This document shows, piece after piece, positions 7,615-16,670 of a stretch of DNA of 64,000 bases. The position numbers and the translations under genes were made by a program. The stretch spans positions 1 through 64,000 of the forward strand of contig NZ_JACSQG010000004.1 in the NCBI RefSeq assembly GCF_014836765.1, given 5' to 3'. How positions within the stretch are numbered: the stretch's first letter is position 1; every line of letters starts with the position of its first letter. The notes beneath the pieces were generated by a model, which was not told the origin of the DNA, did not search any database, and saw only the letters and a program-made list of their open reading frames with translations. Source of the DNA: Serpens gallinarum. GTDB lineage: Bacteria > Pseudomonadota > Gammaproteobacteria > Pseudomonadales > Pseudomonadaceae.

Positions 7615-9168
7615 CTACTCTGCCCTGCCCTCCAACTGCTCCGCCACGCTCTGCGCCAGGCCCGCGCCTGCCTCGGTCATGGTGAGGTAGGTGTGGTCCG
7701 CCCCTGCTGCCTCGATCTGCCGGGCGACGTCTTCGTAGAGGGCGTGGGACACCACCAGGCCTTTGAAGCCTTTTTCACGCAGCTTGTGACAGGCGATGAT
7801 CTTCGCCTCGGCGTCGTTCATGGTCAGGATCACCGCCTCGGTCTGATTCATTTCCAGGCTCTGCCAGAAGGTCTGATCTTCGGCGTCGGCGTAGAGAATG
7901 TTACGCCCGTCACGGGTGGCGCGTTCGACCTTCTCCGGATCGGAGTCCAGGCTGACCACTCGGTAGCCTTTTTCGTGCAGATAGTCATAGGCCGCGCGGC
8001 CGGAGCGGCCCATGCCCATGACCAGAATCTGCGCATCGCCGAGCGACACCGGCTGTTCATCGGGGTGACGGATATTGCGCTCCAGCGGAATCAGGCGACT
8101 CGCCAGACGGTCATAAAACTGCGCGGAGACGCGGTTGAACTGGGCGGACAGAATGAACGAGAAAGCCAAGGTGATCGCCAGGGGAACCAGCCATTGCGGC
8201 ATCAACACGCTGATGACGATCAGGCCAAACTCGCTGTAGTGGGTCAGGCTGGCGGCGCTGAGGAAGGCGCTGCGCGAGCGCAGGCGAAAAGCCAGGAACA
8301 GGAAAAAAAACAGCAGCGCCTTGAGCGGCAACAGCAACGATATCACTGCGGCGAAAACCAACGCATGGACATCCGGCAGACCGCCGATGCCGATCTGTAG
8401 AAAAAAGCCGACCAGAAAAACTTCCTTGACCGACCACAGCGAGTCGGACAGCTCATTGGCACGCGGGTGCTTGGCCAACAAGACGCCAAAGGCCAGCGCG
8501 CCCAGTTCTGAACTGAGCCCGACCGCCTCGAAGCCTTCGCCACCGACCACCAGCGCCAGCATCAAGCCAAGCAGCACCAATAATTCCTCATGACCGCTGC
8601 GATCGAGCAGGCGGTACAGCAATGGGCGTAACAGTGGTAGCAGGAACACCAGCAACGCCCAGGGCGACGGGGCACGGCCGCTGGCCAGACTCATCACCAC
8701 CAGCGCAATCAGGTCCTGCACGATCAGCACGCCGATTGCCACCCGACCGTGAAAAGCACGGAGTTCTCGCCGGCTCTCGAGTATCTTGGCCGCCAGTACG
8801 GTGCTGGAGAAGGTCAGCGCCACCGACAGCATCAGGCCGTCTTGCCAGCTGACGTCCAGAAACAGCAGGATCGGAGGCAGCATCAACCCGAACAACAATA
8901 TAAAGTGCAACAGACAGACGCCCACTACCTCGGGGCGCGCCAGATTACCCAGTTTGAGTTTCAAGCCGACCGTGAACAGCAACAGCAGCACACCTAGATG
9001 TGCCAAATGACCCAGGATTTCGCTGTCCTGGCGAGTAATTCCAAGTTGGTTATCGAAGGCGGCCAGGGCAAAACCAGCGCCCAGGTAGCCAATCAGCGGC
9101 GGCAACCCCAGACGGCGAGCCACCAGCCCCAAGCCAAAGGCAAATGCAATCCACGTGGCTTCAATCAT
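7615..9168 (-). CDS. Kef/YbaL-type monovalent cation:proton antiporter
   Basis: A 517-residue inner-membrane CPA2 antiporter. Residues 1 to about 350 are hydrophobic with a dozen or so membrane helices, including GYLGAGFALAAF and IGVLIVQDLIAL near the ion path. A cytosolic TrkA-N (RCK) domain follows at about 380-500, with the Rossmann motif GMGRSGRAAYDYL and the nucleotide-binding acidic residue in SLDSDPEKV. This layout fits KefB/KefC/YbaL potassium or sodium exchangers gated by NAD(H) or thiol adducts. ATG 9166-9168 starts the gene; a strong ribosome binding site is not obvious. It reads toward the two-component system, with 114 bases between them. Confidence 0.88.
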   Translation of the reverse strand: MIEATWIAFAFGLGLVARRLGLPPLIGYLGAGFALAAFDNQLGITRQDSEILGHLAHLGVLLLLFTVGLKLKLGNLARPEVVGVCLLHFILLFGLMLPPILLFLDVSWQDGLMLSVALTFSSTVLAAKILESRRELRAFHGRVAIGVLIVQDLIALVVMSLASGRAPSPWALLVFLLPLLRPLLYRLLDRSGHEELLVLLGLMLALVVGGEGFEAVGLSSELGALAFGVLLAKHPRANELSDSLWSVKEVFLVGFFLQIGIGGLPDVHALVFAAVISLLLPLKALLFFFLFLAFRLRSRSAFLSAASLTHYSEFGLIVISVLMPQWLVPLAITLAFSFILSAQFNRVSAQFYDRLASRLIPLERNIRHPDEQPVSLGDAQILVMGMGRSGRAAYDYLHEKGYRVVSLDSDPEKVERATRDGRNILYADAEDQTFWQSLEMNQTEAVILTMNDAEAKIIACHKLREKGFKGLVVSHALYEDVARQIEAAGADHTYLTMTEAGAGLAQSVAEQLEGRAE

Positions 9169-9391
9169 CGTGTGGGCTCGGCAATCGGCGAGGCCGCGTT
9201 GTTATCGAGACATTCCAGACGGCGAAGAAGTCCTGATTCTCGCCCTGCGACCAAACGTCTATCGCTGAATGGAGCTGGTGCCTACGAGGGGGCGGCGCAG
9301 CTACGCCGTCCCTGCGCCTGTTGGGGGAAGGGCGCCTTCGTATAGGATCGCGCGGATAGCGCAGGCAAAGGCCCCCTTTAGAGCTGGCGAG

Positions 9392-10288
9392 CTAGGGCTT
9401 GATCGCCAAAATGCTGCACGGCGCCTTGTGCAACAGGTGCTCCGTCGTGCTGCCCAACAGCCGGTTATCGCCTTGCCGATGGACAGTGCCCATCACCAGC
9501 ACGTCGGCCTCCAGGCGATGGGCGCATTCGGAAATGGCCGTTCGCGCAGCCCCCGTCACGAACTGCTGACGCTCGGGCGGTACACCATGCTCTTCGGCCA
9601 GCGAGGCGAAGAGTTTTTCCAGTGAATGGCGCATATCTTTGGCCAGATCCGCCCAGGCCAAGCCACTGCCGCCTGCATCCGTGACATACGCCTGGGCCGG
9701 GTCGTATGCATACAGCAGGTGGAGTTCGGCATTGCATTGCAGCGCCAGACCGATCGCCTCATGGATGATGCGCTCGTTCAGACCGCTGATCTGCGTTTCG
9801 GGACGCGAAGGATCGACCGCCGCAATGACCCGGCGCGGCAAGGCCTGCAGATTATCGGCGCTGACCAGGTGCACCGGCACAGGACTTTCGCGCAGCAGGT
9901 GCCAGTCCAGCGGCGTGGTGAACACGCGCTTGAGCAGCGGTTCGTGGCGCACATCCTTGATCAACAGGTCCGGCTGCAGCTCCGCCGCGTACTGGCCAAT
10001 TTCCTCCAGCACATCATCGGTGAACACGGCCTGACAGGTCACCGACAGGCCATTCGCACGCAGCGGCTTGGCCGCCTCATTGAGCTTGTAACGTTGTTCC
10101 TGCAGGTAATTCTTGCGCGCCGTGTCGCGCAAGTCTTTGTCCAGCAACAGGGGCACGACAGGTTCGATGAACACCGCGATGTGCAGTTCGGCGCCACTGG
10201 CACTGGCCAGCGCGGCGGCGCGCTGCATGGCTGCGGATTGCAGGTTGACGGGATCGGCGATCAGAAACAGGCGTTTGTATTGGCTCAT
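9392..10288 (-). CDS. Tandem universal stress protein (two UspA domains)
   Basis: A 298-residue cytosolic protein made of two UspA domains, about 1-145 and 150-298. The second carries the nucleotide-loop signature VMGTVHRQGDNRLLGSTTEH; the first is more divergent. Tandem Usp proteins of this size are induced in Pseudomonas by low oxygen and stationary phase. GGAG lies six bases before ATG 10286-10288. It is divergent from the PRPP-synthetase-like gene, with a 200-base shared promoter region. A second tandem Usp gene is at 50868. Confidence 0.88.
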   Translation of the reverse strand: MSQYKRLFLIADPVNLQSAAMQRAAALASASGAELHIAVFIEPVVPLLLDKDLRDTARKNYLQEQRYKLNEAAKPLRANGLSVTCQAVFTDDVLEEIGQYAAELQPDLLIKDVRHEPLLKRVFTTPLDWHLLRESPVPVHLVSADNLQALPRRVIAAVDPSRPETQISGLNERIIHEAIGLALQCNAELHLLYAYDPAQAYVTDAGGSGLAWADLAKDMRHSLEKLFASLAEEHGVPPERQQFVTGAARTAISECAHRLEADVLVMGTVHRQGDNRLLGSTTEHLLHKAPCSILAIKP

Positions 10289-10488
10289 GGAGTACTCCGT
10301 CGATGTGAAGATCGGGTTACGGTGCGCTCGCCTGCCGACTGCCGAGCAGGGCCGTCTTGATCCTCAGCATAGGCCAGCCGTACCGTTTGATACCTGATCT
10401 CACGGACAATGGTAGCTGCCCACCTACTTGACTCTGCCCCCACAGGGACAATGCTGAAAACATCAGCGCCGCGTCGTGGAGAGGTGTC

Positions 10489-11466
10489 ATGGGCACAGAG
10501 CCACCCATGCTGTTCGCCCTGCAAGGCAGCCAGGACTACGCACGTCGCGTGGCGCAACGTCTCGGCTGTCCGCTAAGCCCCCACGATGAGCACGAGTTCG
10601 AGGACGGCGAGCACAAATGCCGGCCTCTGGAGTCGGTCAATGGCCGGCAGGTAGTGGTCTTCCACGGCTTATATGGCGATAACCGGCACAGCGTGCACGA
10701 CAAGCTTTGCCGGCTGCTGTTTTTCTGCGCGGCCCTCAAGGATGCCGGGGCTTGTCAGGTGCAAGTGGTCGCGCCCTACCTCTGTTATGGACGCAAGGAA
10801 CGCCGCACCCATCCCCAGGACCCGGTGATCAGCCGTTATGTCGCAACCTTGTGCGAGGCATGCGGCGTGGACCGGTTGATGAGCCTTGAGGTGCATGATC
10901 TCGCGGCCTTCGGTAATGCCTTTCGCATACCGACCCTGCATCTGTCCTGCGCCGAGTTGTTCGCCGCCCATTTCGCCCCGCTGCTGCTCGGCGATGCGGA
11001 GGTGGTTGCGGTGTCTCCGGACGCGGGCGGCGCCAAGCGGGCGGAACTGTTCCGCCAGGCGCTGCAACAACGCATCGGCCGTCCGGTTGGCAGTGCGCTG
11101 ATGGAAAAACATCGCAGCAATGACGTGGTCACCGGCGCGCTGCTGGGCGGCGACGTGCAAGGCAAGACGGCCATCATCGTCGATGACCTGATCAGCACTG
11201 GCGGCACGCTGCTGCGTGCCGGCCAAGCCTGTCGGGCGAACGGGGCCAGCCACGTGTTCGCCGCCGCGGCTCACGGGCTGTTTACCGAAGGCTCCGGTCT
11301 GCTCGACAGCCCGCAGTTCGAGCACATCGTCGTCTGTGACAGCGTGCCTGCCTTTCGCCTGCCGGCGGAGTTGGTTGCGCGGCGCTTGCACATTCTCGAT
11401 ACCACAGCGGCCGTGGCGGCTCTGCTGGCGGACGGCTATGGCCTCCTCCTCCCCACGCCGTCGTGA
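10489..11466 (+). CDS. PRPP-synthetase-like protein
   Basis: A 325-residue member of the ribose-phosphate diphosphokinase family, which makes phosphoribosyl pyrophosphate from ribose 5-phosphate and ATP. Conserved blocks are PYLCYGRKERR (ATP-site loop), SPDAGGAKRAELF, the catalytic K-x-R as EKHRS, and the PRPP-binding loop IIVDDLISTGGTLL. The usual DLHxxQxxGFF segment is replaced by EVHDLAAFGNAFR, so it is a divergent paralogue, not the housekeeping prs. It starts a run of same-strand genes (10489-13248) with a CapA-type protein and a phosphoribosyltransferase. Whether it is active on ribose 5-phosphate is not shown by sequence. Confidence 0.85.
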   Translation: MGTEPPMLFALQGSQDYARRVAQRLGCPLSPHDEHEFEDGEHKCRPLESVNGRQVVVFHGLYGDNRHSVHDKLCRLLFFCAALKDAGACQVQVVAPYLCYGRKERRTHPQDPVISRYVATLCEACGVDRLMSLEVHDLAAFGNAFRIPTLHLSCAELFAAHFAPLLLGDAEVVAVSPDAGGAKRAELFRQALQQRIGRPVGSALMEKHRSNDVVTGALLGGDVQGKTAIIVDDLISTGGTLLRAGQACRANGASHVFAAAAHGLFTEGSGLLDSPQFEHIVVCDSVPAFRLPAELVARRLHILDTTAAVAALLADGYGLLLPTPS

Positions 11467-11475
11467 GCACCTGCC

Positions 11476-12597
11476 ATGTCAGGTAGCGCATCCAAATGCC
11501 GGCTGTTTCTGACCGGCGACCTGATGCTGGCCCGTGGCATTGATCAGATCATGCCGCACCCGGGCAACCCCAGGCTCTACGAACCCTGGGTCAAGGATGC
11601 CCGCGACTATGTGCAACTGGCGGAACGGCGCAACGGGCCAGTGCCCCGGCCGGTGGAGTTCGATTATGTCTGGGGCGTGGCGCTGGGGGCGTTGAGTCAA
11701 CGCCAACCGGACCTGCGCCTGGTCAATCTGGAAACAGCGGTAACCCGCCGAGGCAAGCCGCAGCTCAAGGGCATTCATTACCGCATGCACCCGGCCAACC
11801 TGCCCGTGCTCCTGAGCGCCCGCATCGACGCTTGCTCCTTGGCCAACAATCACGTGCTGGACTGGAGCGAGACCGGCCTCGCCGACACCCTCCACCACCT
11901 GGGCATTCAGGGCCTGCGCCATGCCGGCGCGGGGCGCGACCTGCGCAGCGCCGAGGCGCCGGCCATCCTGGCGCTGCCGGGAGAACGACGTCTGCTGCTG
12001 TTTGCCTTTGCCACCGGCGATTGCGGCGTGCCGCCGGAATGGGCGGCCCGTGATGATCGCCCGGGTGTGGCCCGCCTGGATGATCTCTCAATGCACAGCG
12101 TACAGCGCATCACCCGCTGCATTGCTGCCCGGAAACGGCCCGGCGATCGTGTCGTCCTCTCGTTGCACTGGGGCGGCAACTGGGATTTTGCCGTGTCTGC
12201 AGAACAGCGGCGCTTCGCCCATGCACTGATCGACAACGCCGGTGTGGATGTGCTGCATGGCCATTCTTCGCACCATATCAAGGGCATCGAAGTCTATCGC
12301 CAGCGTTTGATTCTCTATGGCTGCGGCGACCTGTTGAACGACTACGAAGGCATCGAAGGCCACGCGACCTATCGCGGCGAACTCGGCCTGTTGTATTTCG
12401 CCGACCTGGACAATGAAGGCCGCCTGCTGGCGCTGGAGCTGCTGCCTACCCGCCTGCGGCGCCTGCGCCTGGAGTGGGCCGAGGGCGAGGACCGTCGATG
12501 GGTACAGGACACCCTGCAGCGCGAATGTGCGCGCCTGGGCTGCAGTCTTCATAACAGCGGCGATCGGGGTTTCGCCCTGGATTGGCCGATGCCCTGA
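11476..12597 (+). CDS. CapA-family metallophosphatase-like protein
   Basis: A 373-residue protein of the CapA/PgsA family (calcineurin-like fold). Metal-binding motifs are present in order: FLTGDLMLAR near the N terminus, LVNLETAV, SLANNHVLDW, SLHWGGNW and HGHSSHH. Family members are linked to poly-gamma-glutamate capsule, but those have an N-terminal membrane anchor. Here no signal peptide or membrane segment is visible, so it is probably cytosolic with another substrate. It starts nine bases after the PRPP-synthetase-like gene and is likely co-transcribed. Function unknown beyond predicted metal-dependent hydrolysis. Confidence 0.82.
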   Translation: MSGSASKCRLFLTGDLMLARGIDQIMPHPGNPRLYEPWVKDARDYVQLAERRNGPVPRPVEFDYVWGVALGALSQRQPDLRLVNLETAVTRRGKPQLKGIHYRMHPANLPVLLSARIDACSLANNHVLDWSETGLADTLHHLGIQGLRHAGAGRDLRSAEAPAILALPGERRLLLFAFATGDCGVPPEWAARDDRPGVARLDDLSMHSVQRITRCIAARKRPGDRVVLSLHWGGNWDFAVSAEQRRFAHALIDNAGVDVLHGHSSHHIKGIEVYRQRLILYGCGDLLNDYEGIEGHATYRGELGLLYFADLDNEGRLLALELLPTRLRRLRLEWAEGEDRRWVQDTLQRECARLGCSLHNSGDRGFALDWPMP

Positions 12598-12687
12598 CCA
12601 GACGATAGCCAACCGGACGGCACCAACAGGCGCATCACGCCCGGCGCGCTATGGTTAAGCCGCTGCCATTGCCCATGGAGAAGCCCC

Positions 12688-13248
12688 ATGCCCAACCCTG
12701 TTCAACGGTTTTGCCTGTACGACGCCAAGGAAGTCGATGATGTACTACGGCGCATGGCGCACCACGCGGCGATTCTGCTTGGCGACCGGCCGGCTGCGCT
12801 GGTCGGCATCCTGCGCCGCGGCGAGCCGCTGGCCCGCCTGCTTCTACAGCATCTGGCACAGTTGACCGGGCAACCCGAATGGCCGCTCTACCCGCTTAAA
12901 GTGAAGCGCTACGCTGACGATCTCAGCCTGCTGCATCCACACACGCTGTTGGCTGAAAACCCGCAACTGGCCGCACTGGATCTGGCCAATACGCCCTTGC
13001 TGGTGGTCGACGATGTGCTCTATGAAGGCCACTCGCTGCTGCGCACCTGCGCCTACCTGGCCCATCTGGGCGCTACCGAGGTGCGCACAGCGGTGCTGGT
13101 CGACCGGCACGCGTGCCGCCAGCCCGTGCGAGCCGACATCGTCGGCGTGCATTTGCAGGTCGCGGCTGACGATGTCGTGGAATGTCACGTGCCGCCTTAT
13201 GAAGACCAATTGCGCATCGAAGTCTGGCGCCACGGTGCCACGCACTGA
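12688..13248 (+). CDS. Phosphoribosyltransferase, PyrR-like
   Basis: A 186-residue type I phosphoribosyltransferase. The PRPP loop is LLVVDDVLYEGHSLL at about residues 105-120, and ALVGILRRGEPLA is the N-terminal pyrophosphate loop. Both spellings, and KVKRYADDL between them, are closest to PyrR, the pyrimidine attenuator and uracil phosphoribosyltransferase. No pyr genes are adjacent, so the substrate base is unknown. GGAGAAGCCCC precedes ATG 12688. A 90-base gap separates it from the CapA-like gene, so it may have its own transcript end or start. Confidence 0.82.
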   Translation: MPNPVQRFCLYDAKEVDDVLRRMAHHAAILLGDRPAALVGILRRGEPLARLLLQHLAQLTGQPEWPLYPLKVKRYADDLSLLHPHTLLAENPQLAALDLANTPLLVVDDVLYEGHSLLRTCAYLAHLGATEVRTAVLVDRHACRQPVRADIVGVHLQVAADDVVECHVPPYEDQLRIEVWRHGATH

Positions 13249-13257
13249 GCTGACCTG

Positions 13258-13926
13258 TTACCGCTCAGCAGGAGAATTGAGGAACCGCGTAAACCAATCA
13301 CCGGCCAGCCGCGCCACTTCATTCAGCGTGCCAGGTTCTTCGAACAGATGACTCGCACCGGGCACGATCTGCACCTGCTGCTCCCCATGCAGACGCTGGC
13401 TGACTTCGCGGTTCAGGCGCAGCACCTCATGGTCTTCGCCACCGACAATCTGCAGGGTGGGCGCAGCAACCCGGCCCAGCGACTCCTCTGCCAAATCGGT
13501 ACGCCCACCCCGGGAAACCACCGCACGAATCGCATCCGGCCGCTCCGCTGCGGCCACCAGCGCCGCGGCCGCCCCCGTGCTGGCGCCAAACAGTCCCAGG
13601 TGCAGGCCAGATAATTCGTGGTCGTAACCCAGCCAGTCGATCACGCTGATGATGCGCCGCGACAGCAACGGGATGTCGAAACGCATTTCGTAAGTGACAT
13701 TGTCGATGCGCTGTTCCTGCTCGGTGAGCAGGTCGAACAACAGCGTCGCCAGCCCTCTCTCGCTCAAATAATGTGCCACTTGCTGGTTGCGCGGACTGCG
13801 CCGGCTGCTGCCGCTGCCATGCACAAAGACCACCAACCCTTGGGCCATCTCCGGCTGCAACAGATCTGCCGCCAGCCCGGCATCGCTCAGCGTCAGGAAC
13901 AAGGGCATTGCTTCACAAGCTCGCAT
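13258..13926 (-). CDS. Dienelactone-hydrolase-like alpha/beta hydrolase
   Basis: A 222-residue cytosolic alpha/beta hydrolase. The oxyanion region is VVFVHGSGSSRRSPRN; the nucleophile elbow is LFGASTGAAAAL, with Ser in GAST; the acid is probably Asp in VGGEDHEV; the histidine is in GASHLFEEPG. This set is usual for the dienelactone hydrolase-like proteins that travel with phosphoribosyltransferases in Pseudomonas. The start ATG at 13924-13926 has an ideal AGGAGGT site and overlaps the end of the upstream phosphoribosyltransferase by 14 bases. A longer frame from 13971 would lie deep inside that gene. Substrate unknown. Confidence 0.87.
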   Translation of the reverse strand: MRACEAMPLFLTLSDAGLAADLLQPEMAQGLVVFVHGSGSSRRSPRNQQVAHYLSERGLATLLFDLLTEQEQRIDNVTYEMRFDIPLLSRRIISVIDWLGYDHELSGLHLGLFGASTGAAAALVAAAERPDAIRAVVSRGGRTDLAEESLGRVAAPTLQIVGGEDHEVLRLNREVSQRLHGEQQVQIVPGASHLFEEPGTLNEVARLAGDWFTRFLNSPAER

Positions 13927-14620
13927 CCGACTTACCTCCTGCGGTTTGTTCGCACTCGCGCTGCCAGGCACGCTGCAGAAGCTCGATAACGTGTTGATCC
14001 GGTACCTGGGTGAAGTCCCGGTACCAGCGACCGATGGCGATCAGGTCGTCGGGAGCCAACGGACAGACCACTTCATCGGCCTCGATCCGCAGCTGCGCCA
14101 GCGTCTCGGGGGGCGCCACGGGCGCCGCAACGACGATGTGCGCAGCGCCCTGTTGACGCACAGCCTGGACCGCCGCCCGCATGGTCGCCCCGGTGGCGAT
14201 ACCATCATCCACTAACACCACCCACTGGTCATGCAAGGCGGGTACTGGCCGGCCGGCTCGATAGGCCTGGTCGCGGCGCAACAGCTCATGGGCCTCTTGA
14301 TCGGCCACGGCTTCCACCGCTTCATCACCTATTCGGAGCGCACGGATCACGTCGCGGTTCAGCACCCGCACCCCACCGCTGGCAATCGCCCCCATGGCCA
14401 GTTCAGCATGTCCCGGCACACCCAGCTTGCGCACCAGCATCAGATCCAGGCGCACATTCAGCGCCATGGCAATTTCATAGGCAACCGGGACACCGCCTCG
14501 TGGCAAGGCCAGCACAATGGCGTCGGATCGTTCTCGGTGGCCGTCCAACAACCCTACCAACGCCTGCCCAGCGGCGACCCGGTCGGGAATGGGTATTTCC
14601 AGTGAAGCGTAACGGGTCAT
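13913..14620 (-). CDS. Phosphoribosyltransferase domain protein
   Basis: A 235-residue type I phosphoribosyltransferase. VLALPRGGVPVAYEIA (about residues 35-52) forms the first loop and WVVLVDDGIATGATMRAA (about 130-148) is the PRPP loop. Members of this family are often joined to, or found beside, dienelactone hydrolases, as here (14-base overlap with the hydrolase gene). The nucleobase or other acceptor is unknown. It converges on the PyrR-like gene with the hydrolase between. Sequence composition matches the surrounding core genome. Confidence 0.87.
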   Translation of the reverse strand: MTRYASLEIPIPDRVAAGQALVGLLDGHRERSDAIVLALPRGGVPVAYEIAMALNVRLDLMLVRKLGVPGHAELAMGAIASGGVRVLNRDVIRALRIGDEAVEAVADQEAHELLRRDQAYRAGRPVPALHDQWVVLVDDGIATGATMRAAVQAVRQQGAAHIVVAAPVAPPETLAQLRIEADEVVCPLAPDDLIAIGRWYRDFTQVPDQHVIELLQRAWQRECEQTAGGKSDASL

Positions 14621-15191
14621 CCGGCAAACCTCGAATGGGTGGTCAGGATGAGTGCGAGGTTTGCCTAAGATCCAGCAATCCCCGCCTGGCTATGACTGCG
14701 GTTATTCACTGCTTCTGTGCATTCTTTCAGCATAGAAGATGCACGAATGTCCTACAGGCTCCGCCCGCCATACCTGTGCTCAAGGCCTCAGCAATTAGAA
14801 AGTGGCATGGCTTCAAACCGAAGGCCGCTGCAATAGTTGCCCCCATACAGAAACCAGGCCATCCATCGGTAGCTCTCAGCGCCTCAGGAGAACTCTGCAG
14901 CCCTTGCTGCCAGGCCTGAAAGGCCCGTTTTAGAGCCGAAACGAGACCGCGGTAACGTAAATCACAAACTGACCACACGGTCACCCGATAGAACCCCAGC
15001 GAGCGCTTGCAACCCGAGCGAAATACTGGTGCTATATCGCTCGACTGATAACTCAGGGCGTTCAACGCAGCCGTAATCGTGCCGCCACGGAGCCCCTTAA
15101 ATCAGCATAAAGCTTGGCTGCTTAAAATAATATTTGATAAGCCACGTTGCTCCATTGCGGCGTGTTTATCCAGCCGTAGATAGCCATAAAA
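14621..15191. other. Intergenic region before the A-band locus
   Basis: A 571-base gap between divergent genes. It must hold the promoters of the leftward phosphoribosyltransferase and the rightward polysaccharide locus. The right part is AT-rich (about 15110-15150). A perfect 7-base inverted repeat, CGAGCGA (15016-15022) and TCGCTCG (15036-15042), encloses a 13-base loop. A 112-codon frame on the minus strand (14727-15065) has no recognisable family and is not called. Confidence 0.5.
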
Positions 15192-16670
15192 ATGATAATT
15201 CTAATAAGCTCAAAAATTCGCAGCGCCAATATCCAGGCATCGCTGGGCAAGCCCGAGTACAGCTATTTCTTCTTGATGAAGGATTTCTTGCCTGCGCTGG
15301 AGCGGGCAGGCACAGTCATTGTTGTCGATGACCCCATTCAAATCGACAGCCTGTATGCTCAATATATCGAGCAAGGCGAAAAAGTCGTTTATCTCAGTTT
15401 TGGCCCACCTCATCAGACTTCCCTAGGGCTTCGCTGCCCCACTTTTTGCGTATTCGCTTGGGAATTCGACAGCATCCCGGATGAAGCCTGGGATGATGAT
15501 CCTCGACACGATTGGCGTTATGTGTTCGCTCGGATTGCAGGCGCCATAGCACTTAGCCAGGAAGCAGCCAACGCAGTTACTAAAGCGATGGGAGCGTCGT
15601 ATCCTGTCATTGCGCTACCCGCTCCTTTATGGGATCGCCATGCACTTGGCTCCGACTCTGGACTACTACCTCAGCTGAATGTGCGGCGGTTGTCATTCAA
15701 CGGCCAAACTCTTGACAGCCCCCTGCTTGGTTTGTCCGCTGATGGTTTGGCACAACCGAATGAACCGGTCCGCAACCCCTTACCATCGATTACCCCTCCC
15801 TTGACTGGATGGGCTTTGCGCTGGGCAACCACCCGCGCACTAGCCAAAGGCTGGTGGAGCGAAGCAATTCTTCCCTTCTTACCTCAGTCGATAGCAGAAC
15901 CCGTTGTCACTCCGCGTACCGATCCAAAAGCAGTGCCCATCGAGACTATCGCAGCCTCCGACAAACTTCTGTCTACGCCCAAGCTACTCAAGCTATCAGG
16001 AGTGGTTTACACCAGCGTGCTTAATCCAGAAGACGGACGAAAAAACTGGATAGATCTGATTAGTGCGTTCTGCTGGGCCTTCAAGAATGAAGTAAATGCG
16101 ACGCTTATCGTCAAGATGGTACACGCTGACATTGAAAGCTATCGCACGCAGGTTATGACTCATCTCTCGCGGCTTGCCCCGTTCAAATGCAGGGTTGTGA
16201 TCGTACATGGATACTTGACTGATGCGGAGTATAAAGATCTTATCAAGGCCAGTACCTTTTACGTCAACTCATCGGCATGCGAAGGATTATGCCTGCCATT
16301 AGTTGAGTATTTATGCAGTGGCAGACCGGCAATCAGCCCTTTGCACACAGCAATGCTCGACTATATAACTGAAAAATTAGCCGTATTGGTCAAATGCTCC
16401 ATTGAGCCTGCTAGTTTTCTGCACGATCCAGCCAATCGGCTTCGTACTCGGCGCTATCGACAAAGCTGGGACTCACTGGTGATGGCCTACCAGCGTAGCT
16501 ACATCATCGCGACCGAAGAGCCTGAACGGTACAGGCAAATGTCTTCGGACGCTCGAACTGAGTTGAAGGAATTTTGTTCAGTGGAGCGCGTGAGCAAAAA
16601 ACTGGACAAATTTCTGGCAAATAATCTGAACGGGCTGGATGATTTCGGAAGCAGGGAGCGCCAGGCATGA
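15192..16670 (+). CDS. GT4-type glycosyltransferase of the A-band locus (copy 1)
   Basis: A 492-residue cytosolic glycosyltransferase. The C-terminal half has the GT-B signature region: SSACEGLCLPLVEYLCSGRP (about 357-376), where the E-x7-E pattern binds the sugar nucleotide. Upstream of it, LKLSGVVYTSVLNPEDGRKNW is shared with copy 2. The N-terminal half begins MIILISSKI and has FAWEFDSIP. It is clearly a paralogue of the next gene (16667), so a tandem duplication. By position and content it matches the GT genes of the P. aeruginosa block PA5455-PA5459, which is needed for normal common polysaccharide antigen. The exact linkage it makes is unknown. It overlaps the next gene by four bases (ATGA). 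Confidence 0.8.
   Translation: MIILISSKIRSANIQASLGKPEYSYFFLMKDFLPALERAGTVIVVDDPIQIDSLYAQYIEQGEKVVYLSFGPPHQTSLGLRCPTFCVFAWEFDSIPDEAWDDDPRHDWRYVFARIAGAIALSQEAANAVTKAMGASYPVIALPAPLWDRHALGSDSGLLPQLNVRRLSFNGQTLDSPLLGLSADGLAQPNEPVRNPLPSITPPLTGWALRWATTRALAKGWWSEAILPFLPQSIAEPVVTPRTDPKAVPIETIAASDKLLSTPKLLKLSGVVYTSVLNPEDGRKNWIDLISAFCWAFKNEVNATLIVKMVHADIESYRTQVMTHLSRLAPFKCRVVIVHGYLTDAEYKDLIKASTFYVNSSACEGLCLPLVEYLCSGRPAISPLHTAMLDYITEKLAVLVKCSIEPASFLHDPANRLRTRRYRQSWDSLVMAYQRSYIIATEEPERYRQMSSDARTELKEFCSVERVSKKLDKFLANNLNGLDDFGSRERQA

Noticed and set aside
14727-15065. 112-codon minus-strand frame in the gap before the A-band locus
   Set aside because: No ribosome site, no family resemblance and mixed composition; it may be a relic but cannot be supported as a gene.
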